From contig NZ_LMJA01000031.1 in assembly GCF_001428895.1 (NCBI RefSeq), positions 377,975 to 441,974 on the forward strand: a stretch of DNA of 64,000 nt. Direction: 5' to 3'. The translations under genes were made by a program, and so were the position numbers. The DNA comes from Mycobacterium sp. Root265 (GTDB lineage Bacteria; Actinomycetota; Actinomycetes; Mycobacteriales; Mycobacteriaceae). Shown in pieces: positions 45,335-54,942 of this stretch; position 1 is the stretch's first letter; the number at the start of each line of letters is the position of its first letter. The notes under the pieces were generated by a model that was given only the letters and a program-made list of their open reading frames with translations, had not been told where the DNA came from and ran no database searches.

Positions 45335-45503
45335 TTCCTTGCCATGTGAGCCACGTGGCGAAGTTTTGGCAGATGTTGCCAGTTGTCGCGAAGCGTCAAG
45401 CTGCGCTCGCCTCGCCGATTACTAGGACATTTCGTACTGATATTGAAGGTCAGCAAATACGATCTTGAAAAGCCTTTTCCGGTCGTGATTTGCTATAAGC
45501 GTG

Positions 45504-45525
45504 CAATTTGCGCGACTGCAAATTG
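45504..45525. promoter_or_regulatory. Inverted repeat, operator candidate
   Basis: CAATTTGC-GCGACT-GCAAATTG is a perfect 8-bp inverted repeat with a 6-bp spacer, about 290 bp upstream of the secreted GH gene. The half-site ATTTGC resembles RamB/PrpR-type half-sites, but the spacing is different. Confidence 0.4.
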
Positions 45526-45540
45526 TTTAACGTGCTGCAT

Positions 45541-45557
45541 TCGTCAGAAATTGACGA
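45541..45557. promoter_or_regulatory. Inverted repeat, operator candidate
   Basis: TCGTCA-GAAAT-TGACGA is a perfect 6-bp inverted repeat with a 5-bp spacer, 15 bp after the preceding repeat and in the same AT-rich region. It may bind a dimeric regulator of the downstream secreted GH gene. Confidence 0.4.
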
Positions 45558-45811
45558 TCTAGAAATATGATTGGCGAGGGTGAGCCGATTCACGCAATTT
45601 CACACGGTAATTGACCCGGACAGCAATTCACGATTAGCCTGTGACCAGGCAATTCATGCGTTATTGAGTCCATCAAACCATTCTCTATTCGCCATTCTTT
45701 TCAACTGCCCTGATTGGATCATTTGCGGCCCGGGTATTGCTCGAGTTGTCCGCGGTGTGAACCGCATCACAACAACTATTCCGGGGTTTGCGGAAGTTTG
45801 GAGATGACATC

Positions 45812-47734
45812 ATGTGGGGCCCTAGGCAGCGATCAGCAAAACCGATTTGCTCAGTCGCGGCACCGTTGTTCGCGTTCACGCTCGTCGGTGCAGCAGTGCA
45901 CGTGGGTGCCGCGGCACCGCTGAGCATGTCGCCGCAACAGGACGCGATCCGGCAGGTATCGGCGGCTGTGTCACTGGCTGCGGCCATCGACACCTCATCC
46001 AACGCCGTTGGCATCGCCGAATCCGAGCTGTACTTCATGACCCCGGAAGAGGTCGGCGTCGCCCTCGACACCATGCAGTCCATGGGTGTCACCCAGTTCC
46101 GCATGTTCATCCCCTGGCGTGCGGTGGAAGCTTCCCCGGATACCTACAACTGGGCCGACGTGGACAAGGTCATCGACGCAGCCGAGGAGCGCGGCATGGC
46201 CGTTCTGGGCGCGGTCACGAGCACCCCGACCTGGGCATCAGATGTCCAGGACTCCGCATACGGCGCACCGCGCGACCCCGAGGACTTCGGCGACTTCATG
46301 GGCGAACTGGCCAGCCGCTACGGCGCCGGCGACGGCGATCCCGAATCCGCACGCATTTCCGCATACGAAATCTGGAACGAGCCACAGAGTTTCGTCTTCT
46401 GGTCACCGAAGCCCGACCCCGCCGCCTATACCGAACTGCTGAAGGCCGGCTACACCGCGATCAAGGAAGTCGACCCGACCGGCACCGTGGTCGGCGGCGT
46501 GGTCACCGCCGGACTGACCTGGGGCGACGTCAACATCAGCCCGGTCGAGTTCGTCCAGACAATGTATGAAAGCGGCGCGGCGGGGTACTTCGACGCGCTG
46601 TCCTATCACCCGTACAACTACGACTGGAAGTTCGGCGACGGCGCCGGCAACGCGATCTCGGCGGTGGGCCAGCTGGAGGCCATGCAGGCGCTCATGGAGC
46701 AGTACGGCGACGGCGAGAAAGAGGTGTGGACAAGCGAATACGGTCTGCCGACCTCGTATGTCTCGGAGGCTCAGCAGGCCGAGTTCATCGACGATTTCAT
46801 GGATACCTGGTCCGAACACGAGGGCACGGGTCCCATGTTCATCTACTCGCTGATCGACCGGAACAGCGCGTCGACCGATGTTGAGGACACCTGGGGTCTG
46901 TTCCGTGACGACTACACCCCGAAGCAGGCAGCGGCGATCGTGCAGGCCTGGATTGAGGAGAACGGTCCGCTTCCGTCCGATGGCCTTCCGCCGATCGACG
47001 AGATCCCCGATATCGGGATCCCGACGGTACCGACCGATCCGGTGGCCGAGGAGCCGGTTACCCCGACACCGGCTGACCCGGTGGCCGAGGCAGTGGCGAA
47101 TTGGCAGAAGGCGCTGGCCGAAGCCGCGGCGAACTGGGCGGCGGCATGGGGTCAGGCCACCACCACCGCGCCGGCCACGACGACGGTGTCGGCTCGGACC
47201 GCGGCAGCACCCGAAGAAGCACCGGCTGAACCTGCCGATCTGACCGAGTCCGACGCCGAGGCCGAGGCCGAGGTTGGAGAGCCCGCCAGCGCAACGGATC
47301 CCGCACTGGAGAGCACAGACTCGTCCCGCGCAGCGTTGATCGAAGCCACGCAGGCCGAGCCCGAATCCGACACTGCGGAGACCGAGACAGCGGCCCCGAC
47401 CGCGACCGCGACCGATGAGCCCGACGCGTCCGCGTCGACCGATACGGAAGAGTCCGACACCACCGCGTCCGATACCACGGAGTCCGCTGCTACCGAGTCG
47501 GAAACCTCCGAAAGTGGTTCGGCGACCGCCGGATCGACCGCCACTCAGTCGAGCGCAGGCTCGGCATCGTCGAGTTCGGAATCCGGAGAAGCCGAGTCCG
47601 GGTCGGCTTCTGCGAGCGACAGCTCGTCCAGCAGCACGGCGAGCGACAGCTCGTCCAGCGGTTCTTCGGACAGCGACGGCTCGTCCAACGGTTCTTCGGA
47701 CAGCGACAGCTCGTCCAGTAGCTCGGGCGAATAA
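45812..47734 (+). CDS. Secreted clan GH-A glycoside hydrolase (GH39/PslG-like) with long acidic Ser/Thr-rich tail
   Basis: This 640-residue exported protein has a signal peptide (about 1-35, PICSVAAPLFAFTLVGAAVH region) and a TIM-barrel domain (about 55-385). The acid/base Glu lies in EIWNEP (Glu190) and the nucleophile Glu in TSEYGLPT (Glu309), a GH-A pattern similar to exopolysaccharide-cleaving PslG/GH39. The last 240 residues are low-complexity: a Pro/Ala segment, then Thr/Glu/Asp and finally Ser/Asp repeats. They are likely surface-exposed and possibly O-mannosylated. ATG 45812 has GGAG upstream; a TTG at 45788 is less likely. The polysaccharide target is unknown. Confidence 0.82.
   Translation: MWGPRQRSAKPICSVAAPLFAFTLVGAAVHVGAAAPLSMSPQQDAIRQVSAAVSLAAAIDTSSNAVGIAESELYFMTPEEVGVALDTMQSMGVTQFRMFIPWRAVEASPDTYNWADVDKVIDAAEERGMAVLGAVTSTPTWASDVQDSAYGAPRDPEDFGDFMGELASRYGAGDGDPESARISAYEIWNEPQSFVFWSPKPDPAAYTELLKAGYTAIKEVDPTGTVVGGVVTAGLTWGDVNISPVEFVQTMYESGAAGYFDALSYHPYNYDWKFGDGAGNAISAVGQLEAMQALMEQYGDGEKEVWTSEYGLPTSYVSEAQQAEFIDDFMDTWSEHEGTGPMFIYSLIDRNSASTDVEDTWGLFRDDYTPKQAAAIVQAWIEENGPLPSDGLPPIDEIPDIGIPTVPTDPVAEEPVTPTPADPVAEAVANWQKALAEAAANWAAAWGQATTTAPATTTVSARTAAAPEEAPAEPADLTESDAEAEAEVGEPASATDPALESTDSSRAALIEATQAEPESDTAETETAAPTATATDEPDASASTDTEESDTTASDTTESAATESETSESGSATAGSTATQSSAGSASSSSESGEAESGSASASDSSSSSTASDSSSSGSSDSDGSSNGSSDSDSSSSSSGE
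47611..47726 (+). repeat. Tandem 30-bp repeats coding Ser/Asp-rich tail
   Basis: Near-identical 30-bp units with the core CGACAGCTCGTCCAGCGG are repeated about three times at the 3' end of the GH gene and encode SDSSSSGSSD-like peptides. They could expand or contract by slippage or recombination. Confidence 0.6.
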
Positions 47735-47736
47735 CC

Positions 47737-47787
47737 AGACAAGTCAGCCGGGGCAGGATGTCCGCCTGCCCCGGCTGACTCTTGTCT
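47737..47787 (+). terminator. Strong intrinsic-type hairpin after the GH gene
   Basis: Arms of about 21-22 bases beginning AGACAAGTCAGCC and ending GGCTGACTCTTGTCT pair almost perfectly (one bulged base) around a 7-base loop, starting 3 bp after the stop codon. There is no clear U-tract, as is common in mycobacterial terminators. Confidence 0.75.
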
Positions 47788-48011
47788 CCGCTAACTGCTT
47801 GCCAGCGCAAGCAGGGTGGCAAAGAGCGTACTTCCGCGCGAGATACGCACTGTCCGCAAATCATGGCGCGGTTCCTCTCCCGACCACCTGGGATACCCGT
47901 CAAATTTCGGCCGTTTGACCACGTCATTGCCTATTTCAGGATGCCTGGTTGGGCTAGTCTCTGAACTGGCTGAGCTTCCGCCGGCCGCTTTCACGACCGT
48001 CGGGAGTCGTC

Positions 48012-49907
48012 ATGAGGAAGCCAGCTCGTCGCAGCGTTCAGCGGCGAACGATCGTCACCGTCTCCGCGGCCGTGGTACTCGCCACGGTGTGCGCAACCAC
48101 CGAACAACGGCCACCGATCAGCCTGCGCGCGGCGTCCTATGCCGTCGACATGGTCGCCGCCATCGAAGAGACACCCACCACCATCGGCCTGGCCGATTCG
48201 AACCTGGTCCGCCTCGACGACGAGGACCTCATCAACAAGCAACTCGACATGATGCAAGCGCTGGGTGTCCAGAACGTCCGCATCGGCATCTCCTGGATCT
48301 CGACGCAGCTCACCGAGGATGGCAACTTCTTCTGGGGTGCCACGGATTACGTCATCAACGAAGCGCACCGGCGCGGCATGGGTGTGCTCGGCGTCCTTCA
48401 TGAGACTCCGGCGTGGGCGGGCAGCCCGCCGCTGTCGGGGGTACCGAATCTTGATGCGTTCGGCCGATTCGCCGGCGCGGTCGCCGAGCGATACGAGGGC
48501 AAGGTCTCCGCGCTCGAAGTCTGGAATGAACCGAACGGCCGGTTCTTCCTCAACCCCGTCGACCCCGCCGCTTACACCAGCATGGTCAAAGCCGCCTACA
48601 CAGCCATCAAGGCATTCGACGATCCCGACGACCCGGACGATGACATCACCGTCGTCGCCGGCGTGCTGGGATCCGGCCGCACCGTCGGCAACGACTTCAC
48701 CATGAACCCCATCGATTTCCTGCAGGGCATGTACGACGCCGACGCACACGGCTTTTTCGATGCGTTCTCTTTCCACCCCTACCACTACGACATCCCGTTC
48801 TCCGAGGGTGCAACACAATCGGACTCCCCGATTCTGCAGCTGCGCGCGATCAGGGAACTGATGGAGCAGTACGGCGACGGTGATCTCAAGGTGTGGGCCA
48901 GCGAATACGGCCTTCCCACAACGCCGTTCGACCCGACCCATCCGCTGCTGTACAACTCGCCGGAAAAGCAGGCCGAGTTCCTCGCGGACTTCCTGGCGAG
49001 CTGGCAGCGCGAGGACGGTACCGGACCGATCTTCATCTACTCCACCCGAGACATCAACACCGGCAGCACAAGCGATCAGGACAACTTCGGCATCTGGTAC
49101 ACCGACTGGTCCGAGAAGCCTGCGGTACAGGTCATCCGAGACTTCCTCGAAGATCTCGAACCCGACAACCCCATCTGGGACGCGATCCGCCAGGTCGTCA
49201 GCCGCGTGGTCGAGATCACCGGCGAGGTGATCAACGGCGTGGTGGATGCCATCGTGTGGGGCGTGGAGGCATTCATCGATGCAACGGTGTGGGTGGTGAA
49301 GACGATTGCCGAGGTGACCGTCAACGTCGTCGAGGGCATCGTCGACATCACGTCCAAGGTCGTGCACGGTATCGCCGACGCCATCGTCAACTCGGTGAAC
49401 TGGGTGGTCGAGAAGGTCAAGAGCTGCCTGGGAATCGAGAGCACCGCGCCGGCGCAGAACCGGATGATGGCTGCTGCAACAGTTTTGACGGTCGACGACC
49501 CCGCGAAGGAAGAGGACACCCCGGCGGTCCCGGAGAATCCCGCCGACCCGGAAGTGGTCGAGCCCACCGCCGGCGACGCTGAAGTCGTCACCACCGAGGG
49601 TGTCGACACTCAGCCTGTCGACGCCGATATCGTCGAACCCGACGCCACCGTCGAGCCTGAGGTTGCCGAACCCGAAGTGACCGAAACCGAGGTCCCCGTG
49701 ACCGCCGAACCCGAGGCCACCGAGACCGAGGCACCCGCTCCCCCGTCCGACGACGTGACCGAAGAGCCGGACGCGGAGGAAGCCGAGCAGGAGCCCGCCG
49801 AGGAGGCCGAGACCGCGCCACCGGTCACCGCCCGTACGACGACCACGACGCGGACCGCCAAGACGGCAAAGGCACCGAAGACCGCAGCGTCCAGCGGGGT
49901 GAAGTAA
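48012..49907 (+). CDS. Secreted clan GH-A glycoside hydrolase paralogue with helical and Glu/Thr/Pro-rich tail
   Basis: This 631-residue paralogue of the preceding secreted GH has an N-terminal signal or anchor (about 12-30). The barrel carries acid/base Glu173 in VWNEPNGRFF and nucleophile Glu298 in ASEYGLPT. After the barrel (to about 375) come Val/Ile-rich amphipathic helical repeats (about 385-475, for example VVDAIVWGVEAFIDATVWVV) and an acidic Glu/Thr/Pro tail. Start ATG has GGGAG upstream. It probably acts on the same cell-surface or environmental glycan as its neighbour, but the post-barrel region differs. Confidence 0.82.
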   Translation: MRKPARRSVQRRTIVTVSAAVVLATVCATTEQRPPISLRAASYAVDMVAAIEETPTTIGLADSNLVRLDDEDLINKQLDMMQALGVQNVRIGISWISTQLTEDGNFFWGATDYVINEAHRRGMGVLGVLHETPAWAGSPPLSGVPNLDAFGRFAGAVAERYEGKVSALEVWNEPNGRFFLNPVDPAAYTSMVKAAYTAIKAFDDPDDPDDDITVVAGVLGSGRTVGNDFTMNPIDFLQGMYDADAHGFFDAFSFHPYHYDIPFSEGATQSDSPILQLRAIRELMEQYGDGDLKVWASEYGLPTTPFDPTHPLLYNSPEKQAEFLADFLASWQREDGTGPIFIYSTRDINTGSTSDQDNFGIWYTDWSEKPAVQVIRDFLEDLEPDNPIWDAIRQVVSRVVEITGEVINGVVDAIVWGVEAFIDATVWVVKTIAEVTVNVVEGIVDITSKVVHGIADAIVNSVNWVVEKVKSCLGIESTAPAQNRMMAAATVLTVDDPAKEEDTPAVPENPADPEVVEPTAGDAEVVTTEGVDTQPVDADIVEPDATVEPEVAEPEVTETEVPVTAEPEATETEAPAPPSDDVTEEPDAEEAEQEPAEEAETAPPVTARTTTTTRTAKTAKAPKTAASSGVK

Positions 49908-49913
49908 CCCGCC

Positions 49914-50792
49914 TCAGAACACCCGGATCCAGTCGACCAGCATCTCGGCCGGGTAGTTGCCGCCGGCGGGCTCGCGCCCGCCGGAGCCACCGACCGCGAT
50001 GTTGAAGATCGGCGCCATGGTGTAGCCGGGATCGTTGAAAGGCCACGGGTTCAGCGAGTTCGCCGGCACCGTGAAGTAGGGCTCCATGCCCGGCTGGTAG
50101 TCCTTCCAGAAGTACAGGCCGGTCGGCTGCCAGGTCATGCGCCAGGTGTGCCAATTGCCGTCGACCGGATGTTTGTCGGTCGCCATCGCGGTGCCGTCGA
50201 GCAGAGCGTGCACGGTGGTGCCCGACGGCCAGTCCCGGTTGCCGTACCACTCCACCAGGTCGATCTCACCGCCGCGAACCGGGTCGTCGTTCAGCAGCCA
50301 GAACGCCGGCCATGCGCCGTCGGTCAGGCAGTTGAGTTTGATGCGGGCTTCCCAGGTGGTGCCGATTCCGCCGCGCCAATTGCCGATGATCTTCGCGCTG
50401 GCGTACTTCTCCTGGATGTTCGCGCCCTCGCCGCGGGTGGCGCGGATGACGAGGTTGCCGTTGCCGTCCTGGAAGACATGCTCCTGATCGGTGACGTAGC
50501 GGCCCATGTTGTAGGGCTTGTCCCATTCGACGGGGTTCCTGATGGTCTCCCGGACGGGCACGATGAACCATGCGGCCGGGTCCGGAGGCGATCCCGCAGG
50601 ACCGTTGAACTCGTCCTGGAACAGCATTGCCGGCGCGGCCGCCGCGGGCGCCGGAGCGCCGGGGCCGGGCACCGGTCCGGGCGGGAAATCCCCCGGGATG
50701 GGTTCGGCGTGGGCCGCCGGGGAGGGTAGTGCGGCGGCGGCCGCACCCAGTCCCAGCATCATCAAGGCACTGCGTCGATCAAAATCAGGCAC
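49914..50792 (-). CDS. Secreted GH16 family glycoside hydrolase (endo-beta-glucanase type)
   Basis: This 292-residue protein has a twin-arginine-like signal (DRRSALMMLGLG, about 5-16; cleavage near AHAE), a Pro/Ala linker (about 31-55) and a GH16 beta-jelly-roll. The catalytic motif EIDLVE (Glu176, Asp178, Glu181) is complete, so an active beta-1,3- or beta-1,3/1,4-glucanase or galactan hydrolase is expected. It is convergent with the preceding GH gene (6-bp gap) and diverges from a secreted protein gene. Confidence 0.9.
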   Translation of the reverse strand: MPDFDRRSALMMLGLGAAAAALPSPAAHAEPIPGDFPPGPVPGPGAPAPAAAAPAMLFQDEFNGPAGSPPDPAAWFIVPVRETIRNPVEWDKPYNMGRYVTDQEHVFQDGNGNLVIRATRGEGANIQEKYASAKIIGNWRGGIGTTWEARIKLNCLTDGAWPAFWLLNDDPVRGGEIDLVEWYGNRDWPSGTTVHALLDGTAMATDKHPVDGNWHTWRMTWQPTGLYFWKDYQPGMEPYFTVPANSLNPWPFNDPGYTMAPIFNIAVGGSGGREPAGGNYPAEMLVDWIRVF

Positions 50793-50947
50793 AGCCGAAC
50801 CATAAACGAGAAAGGGCGGGTTTCGCGCGCAACCACGCGAACAGCGAACCCCGCGGACGGCGAAAAGGGAGGCCCCACTTTCACCGCAGGCTCGGCTAGC
50901 GTTTGCGTCGGCAAACTAACGGATCCGACGCGGGAGTCATAAAAGGC

Positions 50948-52114
50948 ATGGCCAACAAGGTATTTCGACAGACCCTCACCGCGGGCGTTGTTCTTGCCAG
51001 TGCCGGTGCCATCGCGCTGACCCCGGTGACCGTGACTCCGGAGATTCGCGCCGTCGTCGACACCCCGCGCGTCGTCACCACCGACGTGATGCCGGCCGGG
51101 CTGGTCCAGGACCTGCAGCTCATCGGTAACGGCGCCCGGGCCGCGGTGGAGCAGAGCGTGGACGCGCTCACCCGCAAGATCCCCGATCTGTGGTGGACGG
51201 TGCACGAGCAGTGGCCCGACGCCGACCTGCTCCACTGGAACTACGCCCTGGTCACCGATATCTTCCTGGCGCCCATCACACCGCTGCTCATCGGCCCGCT
51301 CAACGACGCGGTGGCCGAGGCCGTGGCGCGCAATTTCCCGGTCCTGGGCGATCAGATCCGCCAGATCCCCGACTTTGTCGAGTATGCGTTCGTTCGGCTG
51401 ATCGGGCCGGTCCTCAGTGCCATCGGCGGTGCCGGGGTGGCGCACTCGGAGATCTTCTACTCGATGACGACGCTGCGCATCGAGCCCTTCATCGAGGCCA
51501 TCGTCAGGGCGCCGTTCCACGTGATCGACGGCCTGCTCTTCGGCGGCTACGGCGACCTCGGCCCGATCCTGCCCGGCCGTGAGGGGCACTACATCCCGGC
51601 GCCGGGTCTGTTCACGCCGTGGGGCAAACCGCCGCGGGTCCGCGCCATCAAGACGCCGAACGACATCGTCACCACGGTCCCCGATGCCAACACGAACCTG
51701 GTCAGCCTGTCCACCGGTCGCGTCGAGAGTGCCAACGAGGCGGACACCGCCGTCATCGAACCCACCACCGACACCGTCATCAAAAGCCCGGTGGAGGCCG
51801 CCGTCGAGCCGGTGATCGAGACTGTCGAGCCCGAGACGGTCGTGGAGACACCGGAACCCACCGAAACGGCCACCCCCGCCGCCGACGACACAGACATCAC
51901 CGAAACCGAAGGCGAAACCGTCACCGACGAGACGGCGACCACCAAGCCGGTCAAGCCCGCGAAGGTCGATCCCGCCGCCGGAATCCGGCAGGGCATCAAG
52001 GACTTCCGTGACAACGTCGGCCGCACCGTCAAGAAGCTCACCGGGGGCGGGTCGACGTCCCGCTCGGACTCGCAAGCCGGTGGCGGCAAGGGCGAATCCA
52101 CCGCGTCGGAGTAA
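50948..52114 (+). CDS. Uncharacterised secreted protein with Thr/Glu/Pro-rich C-terminal region
   Basis: This 388-residue protein has a signal peptide (about 1-25: FRQTLTAGVVLASAGAIALT), a helical body to about residue 215 and an acidic, disordered Thr/Glu/Val-rich stretch (about 265-340) ending in a Lys/Gly/Ser tail. I do not recognise the fold; similar exported proteins recur in mycobacteria. The tail composition matches those of the two neighbouring GH proteins, suggesting a shared surface location. ATG 50948 follows the longer in-frame region and fits the signal peptide. Confidence 0.72.
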   Translation: MANKVFRQTLTAGVVLASAGAIALTPVTVTPEIRAVVDTPRVVTTDVMPAGLVQDLQLIGNGARAAVEQSVDALTRKIPDLWWTVHEQWPDADLLHWNYALVTDIFLAPITPLLIGPLNDAVAEAVARNFPVLGDQIRQIPDFVEYAFVRLIGPVLSAIGGAGVAHSEIFYSMTTLRIEPFIEAIVRAPFHVIDGLLFGGYGDLGPILPGREGHYIPAPGLFTPWGKPPRVRAIKTPNDIVTTVPDANTNLVSLSTGRVESANEADTAVIEPTTDTVIKSPVEAAVEPVIETVEPETVVETPEPTETATPAADDTDITETEGETVTDETATTKPVKPAKVDPAAGIRQGIKDFRDNVGRTVKKLTGGGSTSRSDSQAGGGKGESTASE

Positions 52115-52264
52115 CTCAGCATCCACTGTGGGCCTCATGCACAGGATCGAGGTGGTCTGCGTGCACGGGGCCCACAGTCGCCTCGACCTGGCCCGCTGCG
52201 TCGGTCTGCTGACCGGTAAAGTGCCAGGTGCAGCTGGTCTGCCACGAACGTGCGTTCTGCGTTT

Positions 52265-52462
52265 GCGGCATCGAGCAATGCGGTCGGCGACGACCGCATC
52301 GTGAGAGGGAACCCGGTGAGAATCCGGGACTGTCCCGCAGCGGTAAGCAGGAACGACCGCCGTCATAGGCACTGGTGCGCAGCTCACGCTGACGCCGGGA
52401 AGCGACGGCCAGTAGGAACACCTCAACGGTGTGCGCCTGTGAGTCCGAAGACCTGCCAGCTG
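52265..52462 (+). promoter_or_regulatory. Cobalamin (B12) riboswitch upstream of metE
   Basis: The leader contains the core features of a cobalamin riboswitch: GAGAGGGAACCCGGTGAGAA then CCGGGACTGTCCCGCAGCGG near 52301-52342, and a B12-box-like GAGTCCGAAGACCTGCC near 52441-52457. It is followed by a 150-bp expression platform. B12 would turn off the cobalamin-independent methionine synthase when MetH can be used. This regulation is known for mycobacterial metE. Confidence 0.9.
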
Positions 52463-52611
52463 TGCTGGGCGCGCCGCGCCCGGCGGCGCATCGCCTCGAG
52501 GACTGGGCGTATGGCCGGTGTGGTCATCGTGCGCACGGAATGCTCACGGTGGTTTCTTCGGTTGTACGTACCTATGGGCGATGGGCTTCCCATCTTGTCG
52601 AAGGACGTACC

Positions 52612-54891
52612 GTGTCACCACAATCTGCTGCACCGTTCACCGCCACCACCCTGGGATCGCCACGGGTCGGCCCCAACCGCGAGCTGAAACGCGCCACCGA
52701 GGGCTATTGGGCCGGCCGGATCAACCGCGCCAAGCTGGAAGCAACCGCCTCGGGCCTGCGGCACGGCACGCGGTCCGCGCTGGCCTCCGCCGGTCTGGAC
52801 TCCATCCCGGTCAACACGTTCTCCTATTACGACCAGGTGCTGGACACCGCGGCCATGCTGGGTGCGCTGCCGCCCCGCGTCGCCGGAATCGAAGACGAAC
52901 TGGATCGCTACTTCGCCGCCGCGCGTGGCACCGGCGACATTGCGCCGCTGGAGATGACGAAGTGGTTCGACACCAACTACCACTACATCGTCCCCGAGAT
53001 CTCCGCTCAGACGTCGTTCTCGCTGAACCCGTCGAAGGTGCTCGGTGAGCTCAAAGAAGCTCTTGCCCAGGGCATCCCGGCCCGTCCGGTGATCATCGGA
53101 CCGATCACCTTCCTGGCGCTGTCCAAGGCGGTCGACGGGGCCGGCGCGCCGATCGAGCGCATCGGCGAACTGCTGCCGCTGTACCGGGATCTGCTCGCGC
53201 GCCTGGCCGCCGCGGGTGCTCAGTGGGTCCAGATCGACGAGCCGGTGCTGGTCACCGACATCGTGGCGGACCCCGCAGGTCTGGCCGAGCGGGTGTACTC
53301 CGATCTCGCTGTCGCAGAACAGCGTCCGGCGATCTTCGTGGCCACCTACTTCGGTGCACTGGACAACGTGCTGCCTGCGCTGGCCCGCACACGGGTCGAA
53401 GCCATCGGTGTCGATCTGGTGGCCGGCGGCGACCAGGCCGTGGTCTCGGTGCCCGAACTCGCCGACAAGCTGCTCGTCGCGGGCATCGTGGACGGCCGCA
53501 ACATCTGGGCGACGGACCTGGATGCCACGCTGGGGCGGCTGACCGCCCTGCTGGGTCAGGCTGGCGCAGTCGCCGTTTCCACGTCGTGCTCAACGCTGCA
53601 CGTGCCCTACTCCCTGGATCCCGAAACCGAACTCGGTGCGGCACTGCGGAGTTGGCTGGCGTTCGGCGCCGAGAAGGTGACCGAGGTCGCGACGCTGGCC
53701 ACTGCGCTGCGGGACGGCCGGGATGCGGTGGCGGACGTGATCGCCGCGTCGACCCGGGCCGCGGCCTCGCGGAAGACAGATCCTCGGCTGTACAACGCGA
53801 AGGTCCGTGCCCAGCTGGACACGGTGCTGGCGTCCGGAACCACGCGTGGCCCGGCCGCAGACCGGCGGCGCAGCCAGGATGAGCGGCTGAACCTGCCGGC
53901 GCTGGCCACCACCACCATCGGTTCCTACCCGCAGACCACCGAGATCCGTAAGGCCCGCGCGGCTTTGCGGTCCGGCGAGATCGATCAGGCCGGCTACGAC
54001 GAGCAGATGAAGGCCGAGATCGCCGAGGTCATCCGGTTGCAGGAAGAGATCGGGCTGGACGTGCTGGTGCACGGCGAGCCCGAGCGCAACGACATGGTGC
54101 AGTATTTCGCCGAACTGTTGGATGGCTTCTTCGCCACCCAGAACGGTTGGGTGCAGTCCTACGGCACCCGTTGCGTACGTCCTCCGATCCTGTACGGCGA
54201 CGTCGTGCGGCCCGAGCCGATGACGGTCGACTGGGCCACCTACGCCCAGTCGCTCACCACCAAGCCGGTGAAGGGCATGTTGACCGGGCCGGTGACCATC
54301 CTGGCCTGGTCGTTCGTGCGTGATGATCAGCCGTTGGCGGACACCGCCAATCAGATCGCGCTGGCCATCCGCGAGGAGACTGTCGATCTGCAGGCGGCGG
54401 GGATTGCGATCATCCAGGTCGACGAGCCGGCGCTGCGGGAGCTGTTACCGCTGCGGTCCAAGGAGAAGCAGGCGTACCTGGAGTGGGCGGTCGGTGCGTT
54501 CCGGCTCTCCACCTCGGGTGTCGACGACAGCACCCAGATCCACACCCACCTCTGCTATTCGGAGTTCGGTGAGGTGATCGGCGCGATCGCCGACCTGGAT
54601 GCCGATGTCACCTCCATCGAGGCGGCGCGCTCGCACATGGAGGTGCTCGACGACCTCAACGCGATCGGGTTCTCCAACAGCGTGGGTCCGGGTGTCTACG
54701 ACATCCATTCCCCGCGGGTCCCCGGCACCGACGAGATGGCCGAGTCGTTGCGGGCCGCGCTGCGGGCCGTGCCGGCCGAGCGGTTGTGGGTCAATCCCGA
54801 CTGCGGCCTGAAGACCCGTAAAACCGACGAGGTGACGGCGTCGCTGCGAAACCTGGTGCAGGCCGCCGCGTTGGTGCGCACCGAGCACTGA
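52612..54891 (+). CDS. metE: Cobalamin-independent methionine synthase (5-methyltetrahydropteroyltriglutamate--homocysteine methyltransferase)
   Basis: This 759-residue enzyme transfers the methyl of methyl-tetrahydrofolate triglutamate to homocysteine. It has the N-terminal repeat half, the KWFDTNYHY segment, and the catalytic C-terminal zinc ligands in HTHLCYSEF and PDCGLKTR. The GTG at 52612 gives exactly the length expected for mycobacterial MetE; longer in-frame starts run through the riboswitch. It is the only gene in the unit and is followed by a strong terminator hairpin. Confidence 0.95.
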   Translation: MSPQSAAPFTATTLGSPRVGPNRELKRATEGYWAGRINRAKLEATASGLRHGTRSALASAGLDSIPVNTFSYYDQVLDTAAMLGALPPRVAGIEDELDRYFAAARGTGDIAPLEMTKWFDTNYHYIVPEISAQTSFSLNPSKVLGELKEALAQGIPARPVIIGPITFLALSKAVDGAGAPIERIGELLPLYRDLLARLAAAGAQWVQIDEPVLVTDIVADPAGLAERVYSDLAVAEQRPAIFVATYFGALDNVLPALARTRVEAIGVDLVAGGDQAVVSVPELADKLLVAGIVDGRNIWATDLDATLGRLTALLGQAGAVAVSTSCSTLHVPYSLDPETELGAALRSWLAFGAEKVTEVATLATALRDGRDAVADVIAASTRAAASRKTDPRLYNAKVRAQLDTVLASGTTRGPAADRRRSQDERLNLPALATTTIGSYPQTTEIRKARAALRSGEIDQAGYDEQMKAEIAEVIRLQEEIGLDVLVHGEPERNDMVQYFAELLDGFFATQNGWVQSYGTRCVRPPILYGDVVRPEPMTVDWATYAQSLTTKPVKGMLTGPVTILAWSFVRDDQPLADTANQIALAIREETVDLQAAGIAIIQVDEPALRELLPLRSKEKQAYLEWAVGAFRLSTSGVDDSTQIHTHLCYSEFGEVIGAIADLDADVTSIEAARSHMEVLDDLNAIGFSNSVGPGVYDIHSPRVPGTDEMAESLRAALRAVPAERLWVNPDCGLKTRKTDEVTASLRNLVQAAALVRTEH

Positions 54892-54898
54892 GATAGCG

Positions 54899-54933
54899 CT
54901 GTGGCCCGGATCCCCACGGGATCCGGGCCACAG
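54899..54933 (+). terminator. Perfect 16-bp hairpin after metE
   Basis: CTGTGGCCCGGATCCC and its exact reverse complement flank a 3-base loop (CAC), 7 bp after the metE stop, between metE and the convergent whiB gene. It probably acts as a bidirectional terminator; there is no U-tract. Confidence 0.75.
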
Positions 54934-54942
54934 TCTCCTCGC

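Larger units (their letters stand above)
44955..45811. other. Long AT-rich intergenic/regulatory region upstream of the secreted GH gene
   Basis: This stretch of about 850 bp has no convincing intact gene. The first part (to about 45340) is GC-rich with a possible gene remnant. From about 45440 the DNA becomes markedly AT-rich for this genome and carries two perfect inverted repeats (45504-45525 and 45541-45557). It then runs to a GGAG ribosome-binding site just before ATG 45812. It looks like a large, regulated promoter. Confidence 0.5.

Noticed and set aside
47991-49367. Long minus-strand frame opposite the second GH gene
   Set aside because: It is a shadow of the real gene that carries intact catalytic motifs.
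50762-52426. Long minus-strand reading frame opposite the secreted protein gene
   Set aside because: It is antisense to a gene with a clear signal peptide and runs through the riboswitch; no homology-like features.
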